A DNA stretch of 19,958 nt, taken from NCBI GenBank assembly GCA_947457715.1, contig CANGXK010000008.1, forward strand, positions 1 to 19,958, given 5' to 3'. Of this stretch, positions 7,241-14,438 are shown in pieces. Source of the stretch: Gemmatimonadota bacterium. GTDB taxonomy: Bacteria > Gemmatimonadota > Gemmatimonadetes > Gemmatimonadales > Gemmatimonadaceae. Below the pieces are notes generated by a model. That model ran no database searches, was not told the origin of the DNA, and worked only from the letters and a program-made list of their open reading frames with translations. Position 1 is the stretch's first letter; every line of letters starts with the position of its first letter. Made by a program: the position numbers and the translations under genes.

Positions 7241-7404
7241 CCGAATCTGACTGACCGACAATCAGACAGCGGGACAGACCACCGTCCGGTTCTCGACACC
7301 ACCCACGAACACACTTGTGACCCCAGTGAGAAGGAAGTCATTGTCCGACATGATGTTATCAATGAGTCATCACCAACGGTCCGATTCTCGCCTGAGCGGT
7401 CGGC
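7241..7404. promoter_or_regulatory. Intergenic region before the lone receiver gene
   Basis: This spacer is less GC-rich than its surroundings. An imperfect inverted repeat TCTGACTG/CAATCAGA (7246-7266, one mismatch, 5-base loop) lies just after the NtrC-type gene but has no T-run. Near 7350-7366 a TTGTCC and a TTATCAAT sequence occur, too close together to be a normal -35/-10 pair. A promoter for the receiver gene is expected here but cannot be placed with confidence. Confidence 0.25.
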
Positions 7405-7818
7405 ATGCTCAAGCCATCTGACGCCATCAAGTCCGTCCTCATCGTCGAAGACGAGCAATCCATCCGTGACGTCCTCGTTGAGCTCTTCGAGGTCGAAGGC
7501 AACGCAGTGAGCTCAGCGGAATTGCTTCCCGAAGCGCTCGAACGTCTGCGGACTCAGCGGTTCGATCTCGTCGTGACCGACCTCCGGTTGGGCGGAAAGC
7601 GAGATGGTGGTCTCCAAGTCATGGCATTGGCCGGCATGCTCTCGCCTGATGCCATGGTACTCGTACTCACGGCGTACCCCGACGATTCAAACCGTCAGGC
7701 GTCGTTCCGGCTTGGCGCCCTGCATTTTCTCGAGAAGCCGGTCGACCTTGCCACGATCGCCCAACACGCCGCGACCGTCGGGGTGCGTTCGGCCTTTACC
7801 CCCGCGCCGCAGGGATAG
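7405..7818 (+). CDS. Stand-alone receiver (CheY-like) response regulator
   Basis: 137 residues consisting of one receiver domain: acidic pair Glu15/Asp16 in LIVEDEQ, phospho-acceptor Asp59 in VVTDLRL, Thr89 and Lys111 in FLEKPVDL. There is no output domain; the last ~15 residues are an unstructured tail. Such proteins signal by protein-protein contact, relay phosphate, or act as a phosphate sink. The FLEKPVDL segment closely resembles the LLEKPVDL of the NtrC-type protein upstream, which suggests it arose from, or shares a kinase with, that family. It is separated by 164 bases, so it probably has its own promoter. The start ATG has no strong Shine-Dalgarno. Confidence 0.9.
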   Translation: MLKPSDAIKSVLIVEDEQSIRDVLVELFEVEGNAVSSAELLPEALERLRTQRFDLVVTDLRLGGKRDGGLQVMALAGMLSPDAMVLVLTAYPDDSNRQASFRLGALHFLEKPVDLATIAQHAATVGVRSAFTPAPQG

Positions 7819-7922
7819 CCACGACGGGACGGGTCCGGTCGCGTGATCAGTGCCGACGCGCGGTGATCGTCACGGGAAGTGCTCCGATGCAAAGGAGCGC
7901 AGCACACGGCCACAATCCGGCG

Positions 7923-7928
7923 TATATT
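7923..7928 (+). promoter_or_regulatory. -10-like hexamer close to the MerR-type start
   Basis: TATATT sits 10 bases before the ATG at 7938 in otherwise GC-rich DNA. If used, transcription would begin within a few bases of the start codon and the message would be nearly leaderless. No -35 hexamer is recognisable. Confidence 0.35.
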
Positions 7929-7937
7929 GCCCCTGCC

Positions 7938-8483
7938 ATGGCCGAGTCTCCCGTCCCACTTCTACGCGCTCACGCGCGAAATGCCCCGTGGAATGCCCGC
8001 GGGCTTGCGGCGCACGCCGCAGCACTGGTGGATTCTGCTGGGATGAAGCCCACCAACGCGTCCGCCAGGGCTATGCCCAGCGCCCGAGCCGTGCGCTTCT
8101 ACGTGGCGAACGGCCTGCTCGATCGACCGGAAGGCGCCGGCACGGCAGCAACGTATGGTTATCGGCACCTGCTGCAGCTGCTCGCGATCAAGATTCGCCA
8201 GCGCGAAGGGCAGACTCTCGACGCGATCAAGAAAGAAATGCGCGAAGTCACCGGCGATGCGCTCGAGCGGCGCGTGGCCGGATCACTCGCGCCGGCGCTC
8301 ACGCTGCAGATGGACACCAGCGCTCCCACGCACAATGGTGTGGCAAGTTGGCGCCGCGTCCCCATCGCCGATGGCGTGGAACTGCATGTGCGGGACGACT
8401 CGCCAGCGGCGCGCGATGACCTGCTCGTCGCCCTGCGAGACATGCTCCGCAGCTCACTCAGCCGGAACGACTTCGGGACCTGA
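7938..8483 (+). CDS. MerR-type transcriptional regulator
   Basis: 181 residues from the ATG at 7938; in-frame GTG 7863 and ATG 7887 would add up to 25 residues of non-conserved sequence. The DNA-binding region is at ~47-100: a helix-turn-helix SARAVRFYVANGLLDRP, a wing with ATYGYRHLLQLLAIK, and a helix GQTLDAIKKEM, the order typical of MerR proteins. The first ~45 residues are an Ala-rich extension rather than the usual immediate start of the HTH. The C-terminal ~75 residues show no known ligand domain and no cysteine, so metal sensing of the classic MerR kind is unlikely. It lies 144 bases upstream of serA on the same strand and could regulate the serine cluster, but that is only positional inference. 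Confidence 0.75.
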   Translation: MAESPVPLLRAHARNAPWNARGLAAHAAALVDSAGMKPTNASARAMPSARAVRFYVANGLLDRPEGAGTAATYGYRHLLQLLAIKIRQREGQTLDAIKKEMREVTGDALERRVAGSLAPALTLQMDTSAPTHNGVASWRRVPIADGVELHVRDDSPAARDDLLVALRDMLRSSLSRNDFGT

Positions 8484-8505
8484 TCCACACGCCGGGGTGT
8501 TGATC
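8482..8505 (+). promoter_or_regulatory. Inverted repeat between the MerR-type gene and serA
   Basis: GATCCACAC (8482-8490) and GTGTTGATC (8497-8505) form 9-base arms with one mismatch around a 6-base centre, overlapping the MerR-type stop codon. With no T-run it is a weak terminator candidate. It is also the only clear dyad ahead of serA and could be an operator, for instance for the neighbouring MerR-type protein. Not distinguishable from sequence. Confidence 0.3.
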
Positions 8506-8627
8506 CCGTAGATCGACGCGTCGCTGCTCGTCCCCCCGCTGTATTCAATATCCGCCGCGCCTCCTCCGCGTGACGTGATGTCCCATCCGGGCATCGCACC
8601 GCCCGGCGTTTCCTTTCGCGTGCACTC

Positions 8628-10235
8628 ATGGCATATCGCGTTCTTGTCACCGACGATGTCGATCCGGAAGGACTCGCCCTGCTCGCGGCGGAGCCCGAAC
8701 TGCTCGTCGACGAAGTCCCCACGCTGCCGAAGGACGAACTGCTGCTGCGCATCGGCGACTACGATGCCATCGTCGGCCGCAGTGCCACACGCATCTCCGC
8801 CGAACTGCTGCGCGCCGGCAAGAAGCTGCGTGTCGTTGGACGGGCCGGCGTCGGCGTCGACAACATCGCCCTCGATGTCGCCACGGAGCTCGGCGTGGCG
8901 ATCATCAATGCGCCGGCCGGCAACACGGTCGCCGTCGCCGAGCTGTTCTTCGGCACCGTGATCGGCCTGCTCCGACAGCTGCCCGCCGCCGCACTGTCCA
9001 TGCAGAACGGCGTGTGGGATCGCTCCAAGCTCATGGGACGCGAACTCAAGGGCAAGACCCTTGGTATCGTCGGACTCGGCCGCATCGGCAGCGAAGTCGC
9101 GATGCGTGCGCACGCCTTCGGCATGACCGTGGTGGCCTTCGATCCCTACATCGCCGATGAACGGTTCACCGCACTGCGCGTGCGACGCGCGCCGTCGCTC
9201 GAGGCGCTGATCGGCGAGAGCAACATCCTCACGATGCACGTGCCGCTCAACGACGAAACGCGCGGTATGATCGGCAAGCGTGAACTGGGCCGCCTACCGG
9301 CCCGCTCGATCGTGGTCAACATGGCGCGTGGCGGCATCGTCGACGAAACGGCGCTGCTGGCCGCGCTTGAAGCCGATCAGCTGCGCGGCGCGGTGCTCGA
9401 CGTGTTCACCGCCGAGCCGCTCGCCACCGATTCGCCGCTGCGGACGGCGCCGAATCTGCTGCTCACGCCGCACTTGGGCGCCAACACCGTCGAGGCGCAG
9501 CGCAATGTGTCGCGCGACGTCTGTTTCGCGGTGCGCGATGCGCTGCTGCACAACGACCTCTCCAAGTCGATCAACGTGGCCGGGGGCTCGGGCGAGTGGG
9601 GCGACTTGCAGCCCGCCATGCTCGTCGCGCGTCGCGCCGCCGCCGTGGCCCGCGCCGTACTCGCCGATCAAGGCATGCGTGCCGTGCGCCGGTTGGCCCT
9701 GCGCATCGGTCCCGATCTCGCCCATGGCGCCGGTCCGCTGCTGGCCGCCGCGGCAGCCGGCGTGCTCGAGGGCGTCATCGAAACCGATCGGCTCAATCTC
9801 ATCAACGCACGCAGCCTCGCCGACGCGCGCGGCCTCGAACTGTCCGTCGGGGAGTCCAGCGAACTTGGGCATCCGCGCGCCATTGAAGTCGCACTCGCCG
9901 GCGGCATGCAGCAGCTGGCGGTGGCGGGTGTGGCGCCCGAAGACAGCAAGCCGCGTCTCACGCGCATCGGGCAGTTCCACGTCGATGTGAACCCGCGTCA
10001 AACGCTGCTTATCCTCACGAATCATGACGTGCCCGGCGTGATCGGTCGCGTTGGCACGCTGCTGGGTGAACGCAAGGTCAATATTGCCGAGTATCACCAG
10101 GCGCGACTGGCTCAAGGCGGCGACGCGCTCGCCGCAATCTCCGTCGACGGCACCGTCAGCGAAGAGACGCGCAAGGCCCTGCTGGAGCTGCCTGATGTAC
10201 TCACCGCCAGCGTGGCCCACTTCGGCACCGAATAG
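8628..10235 (+). CDS. serA: D-3-phosphoglycerate dehydrogenase
   Basis: 535 residues, the long form with a C-terminal ACT domain. It catalyses the first committed step of serine synthesis, 3-phosphoglycerate to 3-phosphohydroxypyruvate with NAD. Visible features: substrate-binding GRAGVGVDNI (71-80), NAD-binding GLGRIG (149-154), and catalytic Arg234 (NMARGG), Glu263 (TAEPL) and His282 (TPHLGA). An intervening domain (~305-455) and an ACT domain (~465-535, beginning LLILTNHDVPGVIG) follow; the ACT domain usually confers serine feedback. The start ATG has no Shine-Dalgarno. A TATTCAAT sequence near 8539 may be part of its promoter. The next gene starts 12 bases after its stop, so it heads a serine operon. 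Confidence 0.97.
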   Translation: MAYRVLVTDDVDPEGLALLAAEPELLVDEVPTLPKDELLLRIGDYDAIVGRSATRISAELLRAGKKLRVVGRAGVGVDNIALDVATELGVAIINAPAGNTVAVAELFFGTVIGLLRQLPAAALSMQNGVWDRSKLMGRELKGKTLGIVGLGRIGSEVAMRAHAFGMTVVAFDPYIADERFTALRVRRAPSLEALIGESNILTMHVPLNDETRGMIGKRELGRLPARSIVVNMARGGIVDETALLAALEADQLRGAVLDVFTAEPLATDSPLRTAPNLLLTPHLGANTVEAQRNVSRDVCFAVRDALLHNDLSKSINVAGGSGEWGDLQPAMLVARRAAAVARAVLADQGMRAVRRLALRIGPDLAHGAGPLLAAAAAGVLEGVIETDRLNLINARSLADARGLELSVGESSELGHPRAIEVALAGGMQQLAVAGVAPEDSKPRLTRIGQFHVDVNPRQTLLILTNHDVPGVIGRVGTLLGERKVNIAEYHQARLAQGGDALAAISVDGTVSEETRKALLELPDVLTASVAHFGTE

Positions 10236-10247
10236 GCGAGTGCATCG

Positions 10248-11639
10248 ATGAGTATCAGCAGCGACATCACGACCGTCGACCTCGACATCCGTCGGGCGTT
10301 TGCGCGCGACGCATCGGGGCTCGAAATGATTCCCGATGCCGTGGCACGTCCGACCTGTATTGAAGAAGTCACGGAGCTGCTGCGCGAGGCAACGGCAGCG
10401 CGTACCGCCGTCACGCCTGCGGGTTGGCAGTCGAGCACGACCGGCGCCTCCATTACCGATCATGGGCTCCTGTTGTCGTTGCGCGGACTGGCCACGATCG
10501 GAAGCGTGGACACGGATACGCGCAGCATTCGCGTAGGGCCGGGCGCGATTGTCGCGGATGTACGCCGGACCGCTGAAGCAGCCGGCCTGCTCTTCACACC
10601 CGATCCCACGAGCGAAGAAGAATCCACCATCGGCGGCGCGATCGCCTGCAACGCCTCCGGCGCCCGCTCGTTGCGCTATGGCGCCACGCGTCCGCATGTG
10701 CGGGCGCTCACCGTGTTGTTGGTCAGCGGTGAACGGCTCGACCTGCGTCGTCCGCAGCTCGAGAAGAACACCGTCGGCTATCCGATCGCGCATGATCCGG
10801 TCGATTGGTTCGTCGGCAGTGAAGGCACACTCGGTGTGGTTGTAGAAGCGGAGCTCGCGCTGCAAGCGCTGCCCCCGCAGGTGCTTGGGCTGATGGTGCC
10901 GTTCGAGCGCGAAGACGATGCGCTCGCGTTCGTGGTCTCGGCGCGTCGCTCGCCCGTCGTGCATCCGCGGTGTCTCGAGTTCTTCGATCAGGGCGCGATG
11001 GATATCGCGCGCGCGGCGGAGGGCAGCACCAGCTGGGCCACGAACGCGACGGCGATGGTCTATGTCGAGGAAACCGGTGCCGACGAATCGCAGCCAAGCG
11101 ACGAACTGCCGCTGGAAGCATGGCTCGAACTCGCCGACGCACACGCAGCGCTCAGCACCGATATCCGTGTCTATGACTCGGCGACCGCGCTCCGTGACGC
11201 ACGTCATCTGCGGCACGCCGTGCCTGCCACGATGAACGAACGCGGTGCGGCGCGACGACCCTTCGGCGGCCGCAAAGTCAGCACCGACTGGGCCGTGCCG
11301 TATCCTCGTCTCGCCGAAGCACTGCACATGGCCCGGCGCTTTGCCGCCGAGGCAGGTGTCACGTCGGGCATCGCCTATGGCCATGCCGGCAACGGCCATC
11401 CGCATCAGAACTTCATCGCGCAGGATGCCGAGGAGTTGCACACCATCGAACGCGTGGTCGAGGCAACGTTGCGAGAGGTGATTGCGATGGGTGGCACGGT
11501 CGCTGCGGAACACGGCATCGGCAAACTCAAACGCCGGTGGCTGCCGATGCAGGCCAGCCCGGCACAGCTGCGCGTGATGCACGCGATCAAGCGTGAGTTC
11601 GATCCCCTCGGTCTGCTGGCGCAAGGCAACGTGCTGTGA
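10248..11639 (+). CDS. FAD-linked 2-hydroxyacid dehydrogenase (D-2-hydroxyglutarate/lactate type)
   Basis: 463 residues of the VAO/GlcD flavoprotein family. The FAD-binding half includes the PDPTSEEESTIGGAIACNAS region (~116-135), with GARSLRYGATR after it, and GSEGTLGVV (~192-200). The C-terminal half ends with GHAGNGHPH and EHGIGKLK. In D-2-hydroxyglutarate dehydrogenases the last two motifs hold the metal-binding His, His and Glu. All three are conserved here, although the usual GDGN reads GNGH. Placed 12 bases after serA and overlapping serB by GTGA, it most likely oxidises D-2-hydroxyglutarate formed by SerA, passing electrons to an acceptor not encoded here. Lactate or glycolate as substrate remains possible. 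There is no signal peptide; it is probably cytoplasmic or peripheral to the membrane. Confidence 0.85.
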   Translation: MSISSDITTVDLDIRRAFARDASGLEMIPDAVARPTCIEEVTELLREATAARTAVTPAGWQSSTTGASITDHGLLLSLRGLATIGSVDTDTRSIRVGPGAIVADVRRTAEAAGLLFTPDPTSEEESTIGGAIACNASGARSLRYGATRPHVRALTVLLVSGERLDLRRPQLEKNTVGYPIAHDPVDWFVGSEGTLGVVVEAELALQALPPQVLGLMVPFEREDDALAFVVSARRSPVVHPRCLEFFDQGAMDIARAAEGSTSWATNATAMVYVEETGADESQPSDELPLEAWLELADAHAALSTDIRVYDSATALRDARHLRHAVPATMNERGAARRPFGGRKVSTDWAVPYPRLAEALHMARRFAAEAGVTSGIAYGHAGNGHPHQNFIAQDAEELHTIERVVEATLREVIAMGGTVAAEHGIGKLKRRWLPMQASPAQLRVMHAIKREFDPLGLLAQGNVL

Positions 11640-12334
11640 ACACCACCACCATTGCTCCGTCCGTCGATCTTCGACGCCCACGATTCAAGACAGTCATCTT
11701 CGACGTCGACTCCACGCTTTGTGCAATCGAAGGCATCGACTGGCTCGCCGCGCTCCGCGGTGCCGAGATCGCCCGGGAATGCGAGGCGCTCACCGCGCAG
11801 GCGATGGCCGGTGAGATCCCGATCGAGGCGGTGTACACGCGCCGACTGGAGCGCATCCGCCCCACCGCCGGCGAACTGATCGCGCTGGCCGACGCGTATC
11901 GGGAATCGCTGGAATCCGGCGCGCAGGAGCTCATCACCCGGCTGCAGCGCGGCGGCGCGCAGGTGCATCTGCTCAGTGGCGGCCTGCGCAGCGCGATCAT
12001 CCCGGTCGCGCTGCAGCTGGGCGTACCGACCGACCGCGTCCATGCCGTCTCGCTGACGCGTGACACCGACGGCACCATGAGTCGGCTCGATGGCGATCAG
12101 CCGCTCGCGACGCAGCGCGGAAAGCCGCTCACCGTGCAGCGTCTTGCCTTGGCCACACCGACGGTGATGATCGGCGACGGCTCGACGGACGCCGCCGTGC
12201 GCGGTGTGGTCACGGGATTCATCGCCTATACCGGCGTCGCGCGTCGGGCGACTGTCGTGGCCGTGGCCGACGCCGAGGCCGACAGCGTCGCGGCGTTGTA
12301 CCCACTGCTTTTTCATCTCGAATCCTCGAGGTAA
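11636..12334 (+). CDS. serB: Phosphoserine phosphatase (HAD family)
   Basis: 232 residues, GTG start overlapping the preceding stop (GTGA). HAD motif I is DVDSTLC with nucleophile Asp23 and acid/base Asp25. A helical cap domain lies at ~35-95. Motif II is LLSGG (Ser114), motif III Lys163 (RGKP), and motif IV GDGSTD (Asp181, Asp185). This is the SerB arrangement, removing phosphate from O-phosphoserine to give serine. It lacks the N-terminal ACT domain some SerB proteins carry. Its position between serA and a class V aminotransferase supports the assignment. Other small-molecule HAD phosphatases of the same group are the only real alternative. Confidence 0.93.
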   Translation: MNTTTIAPSVDLRRPRFKTVIFDVDSTLCAIEGIDWLAALRGAEIARECEALTAQAMAGEIPIEAVYTRRLERIRPTAGELIALADAYRESLESGAQELITRLQRGGAQVHLLSGGLRSAIIPVALQLGVPTDRVHAVSLTRDTDGTMSRLDGDQPLATQRGKPLTVQRLALATPTVMIGDGSTDAAVRGVVTGFIAYTGVARRATVVAVADAEADSVAALYPLLFHLESSR

Positions 12335-12340
12335 GAGGTC

Positions 12341-13441
12341 ATGTCGGACTTCGGCACGTTTTTCCTTCCCGGACCCACCGAGGTGCGCCGCGAGGTTCTG
12401 GAGGCGATGCTGGCGCCGATGCTGCCGCATCGTGGTGCGCTCTTCGAGGCGCTCTTCGCCCGCATTCAGGATGGATTGCGGCCGATTTTCCGGACCACCC
12501 GCCCGGTGTATGTGTCGAGTTCGTCCGCCACTGGACTCATGGAAGCCGCCATCCGCTGCGCGGCGCCGGGCCCGATCCTGTCGATGGTCAACGGCGCCTT
12601 CAGTGAACGCTTCGCGAACATCGCGCTGGCCTGTGGCCGCGAGACGCACGTAGTCGGCGGTGACTGGCATCGGGCCGTTCCGTTCGAGGTGGTCGAGGGC
12701 GCCCTGCGCGCGCGTCCGTACTCGGCCATCACCGTGGTGCACTCCGAAACCAGCACAGGCACCCTGACGTCATTGCCGGAACTGGCCGCCCTCGCGCACC
12801 GCTACGGCGCGGCCGTGCTCGTCGACTCGGTCACCGGCATTGGGGGCGTCCCGGTCGAGACCGATGCGTGGGATCTCGACTTCGTGCTCACGGGCTCACA
12901 GAAGGCGCTCGCGCTGCCACCCGGCCTGGCGTTCGGAGTCGCGTCCACCCGTTATATCGAACGAGCCAGTCGGGCGACGGCGCGCGGGCTTTACTTCGAC
13001 ATGGTCGAATTCGAAGAGTTCGTGCACAAGAACCAGACGCCAAGCACGCCGGCGATTTCGTTGCTGTACGCGACCGCTGTGCAGGGGGAACACATCGCGC
13101 GCGAGACGATCGAAGCGCGTTGGGCACGCCACGCCGAGATGGCGGCAATGACGCACGCGTGGGTGCGAGACTTGCGCGATGAAACCGGCGAGTCGTTCTG
13201 TGTCTATGCGCCGGACAATGCGCGCAGCGGCACCGTGACCGCTATTGCGCTACCCGCCGCTCTCAAAGGCGATGACATCGTGAAGGGCGTCGCGAAGCGC
13301 GGCTTCGTCATTGGCGGCGGGTACGGCAAACTCAAGAGCAGTACGTTCCGTATCGGCCACATGGGCGACCACACCCCCGATCGCCTCGCGGTTTGCCTCG
13401 AAGCAACCGCTGAGACCATTCGCGAGTTGCTCACGAGGTAG
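12341..13441 (+). CDS. Class V aminotransferase, probable phosphoserine (or serine-glyoxylate) aminotransferase
   Basis: 366 residues, fold-type I PLP enzyme of the alanine-glyoxylate/serine-pyruvate group. It begins FFLPGPTEVRREVLEAM, the typical substrate-loop start. His134-Ser135-Glu136, PLP-contacting Asp162 (VDSVTGIGG) and Schiff-base Lys188 (TGSQKAL) are visible, and the C-terminal GGGYGKLKSSTFRIGHMGD carries the carboxylate-binding Arg. It starts six bases after serB, with GAGGT about eight bases upstream. The classic SerC is a different class V subgroup, but enzymes of this type supply the phosphoserine aminotransferase step in several lineages. In this cluster it is the only candidate for converting 3-phosphohydroxypyruvate to phosphoserine. 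The exact substrate is inferred. Confidence 0.85.
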   Translation: MSDFGTFFLPGPTEVRREVLEAMLAPMLPHRGALFEALFARIQDGLRPIFRTTRPVYVSSSSATGLMEAAIRCAAPGPILSMVNGAFSERFANIALACGRETHVVGGDWHRAVPFEVVEGALRARPYSAITVVHSETSTGTLTSLPELAALAHRYGAAVLVDSVTGIGGVPVETDAWDLDFVLTGSQKALALPPGLAFGVASTRYIERASRATARGLYFDMVEFEEFVHKNQTPSTPAISLLYATAVQGEHIARETIEARWARHAEMAAMTHAWVRDLRDETGESFCVYAPDNARSGTVTAIALPAALKGDDIVKGVAKRGFVIGGGYGKLKSSTFRIGHMGDHTPDRLAVCLEATAETIRELLTR

Positions 13442-13498
13442 TCGGGTTCTTGGCCTAGACTGGCGCCCATACCGTCGAGCGGACAGCTTTCTCCCTCG

Positions 13499-14356
13499 AT
13501 GACACTCGCAGCACGCAGGCGCCCGGCCGTGCGCGGGGTGATCCTCGACCGGTCCCTCGAGGAGCTCCCGCTCTTTCGCCTGAGCGATTCCGCCGACGAT
13601 ACGCCCGTGTCGTTCTCGACCGAGAACGGTGGGCGATGGCGTGTCATCCCTGCCCCTGGCGATCGCCTCCCCGGCACGTTCGATCAGGACGTCTACGTCG
13701 AACTGCTGCACCGGTACAACGAAGCGGGCGCGCCCGCCGACGGCGCGATCACCTTCACCCTGCACGCCTTCCTGCGCTCCATGGGTCGTCGCGCCGATGG
13801 CCGCACCTACGAGCAACTGCGGGCGGCGCTCTCCCGTCTCGAGCGCACCACGCTTGAATCGGTCGGGGCCTACTGGTCGGCGCACTCGGCCCATGCGAAC
13901 ATCAGCTTCACCGTCCTCAGCACCGTCTCCGTGCAGCGGCGACGCGTCGCCGATCGGGAGCAGCTCCACCTGTTCGGCAATCTGGCCGCCGGTGAACCCG
14001 GCGATGCCCGTGTGACGCTCTCCGCGGCGCTTCGCGCCAACCTCGCCGCGCGTCACACGATTACGCTGTCGGCGGCTCGCTACCACGCCCTCCCGTCCCC
14101 AGTCGCCCGTCGGCTCTATCGCATCCTCGAAGTCGCCCGGTCCGACGGTCGGCTCTCCTGGCGCGTTCCGCTGGAACGGCTGGCCGAGCAGTTGCCCCTG
14201 ACACAACGCTACCCTTCGCACCTCCAACGCGTCTTACAGCCGGCGCATGAAATGCTGCTGAGTGCCGGATTGGTGAGAGATATCACCGTTCGGCAGTACG
14301 ACCGGGTCTGGAGCGTGGACTATGTCCTCGGCTCCCGCCCCCGCGAAGAGACCTGA
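13499..14356 (+). CDS. RPA-type replication initiator homologue
   Basis: 285 residues. The segment RLPGTFDQDVYVELLHRYNE, with ITFTLHAFLRSMGRRADG, then RTYEQLRAALSRLERTTLES (~103-122), and a later run ending in a second winged-helix-like part (~195-280), matches the layout of the plasmid 'replication initiator protein A' (RPA) family: two winged helices that bind origin repeats. Here it sits between serine biosynthesis and a protease gene, with no partition genes and no iterons that I can see in the flanking DNA, so a chromosomal role as a DNA-binding regulator, or a domesticated plasmid gene, is more likely than an active origin. The ATG lacks a Shine-Dalgarno. Family call from pattern recognition; function unknown. 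Confidence 0.7.
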   Translation: MTLAARRRPAVRGVILDRSLEELPLFRLSDSADDTPVSFSTENGGRWRVIPAPGDRLPGTFDQDVYVELLHRYNEAGAPADGAITFTLHAFLRSMGRRADGRTYEQLRAALSRLERTTLESVGAYWSAHSAHANISFTVLSTVSVQRRRVADREQLHLFGNLAAGEPGDARVTLSAALRANLAARHTITLSAARYHALPSPVARRLYRILEVARSDGRLSWRVPLERLAEQLPLTQRYPSHLQRVLQPAHEMLLSAGLVRDITVRQYDRVWSVDYVLGSRPREET

Positions 14357-14438
14357 CCGCCACGCACCGGAACAGCGGTGGCCGGCAGGCGTACGTATTC
14401 TTGAGAGTTCTTCCTGTCCCTCCTTTGAGATCAGCCGT

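Noticed and set aside
7246..7266. Intrinsic terminator after the NtrC-type gene
   Set aside because: The inverted repeat has a mismatch, is not GC-rich and has no T-run; kept only as a note for the spacer.
7241..7404. Sigma-54 (-24/-12) promoter near the NtrC-type gene
   Set aside because: No GG-N10-GC element with a TGGCAC/TTGCA context was found in this spacer.
9294..11681. Very long minus-strand open frame (795 codons) opposite serA and the flavoprotein gene
   Set aside because: It is antisense to two well-supported enzymes with clear catalytic motifs, its translation is Arg/His-rich without domains, and such frames are common in high-GC DNA.
13442..13498. Iteron-type origin next to the replication initiator homologue
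   Set aside because: No set of regularly spaced direct repeats or AT-rich block is present in this short spacer or after the gene.
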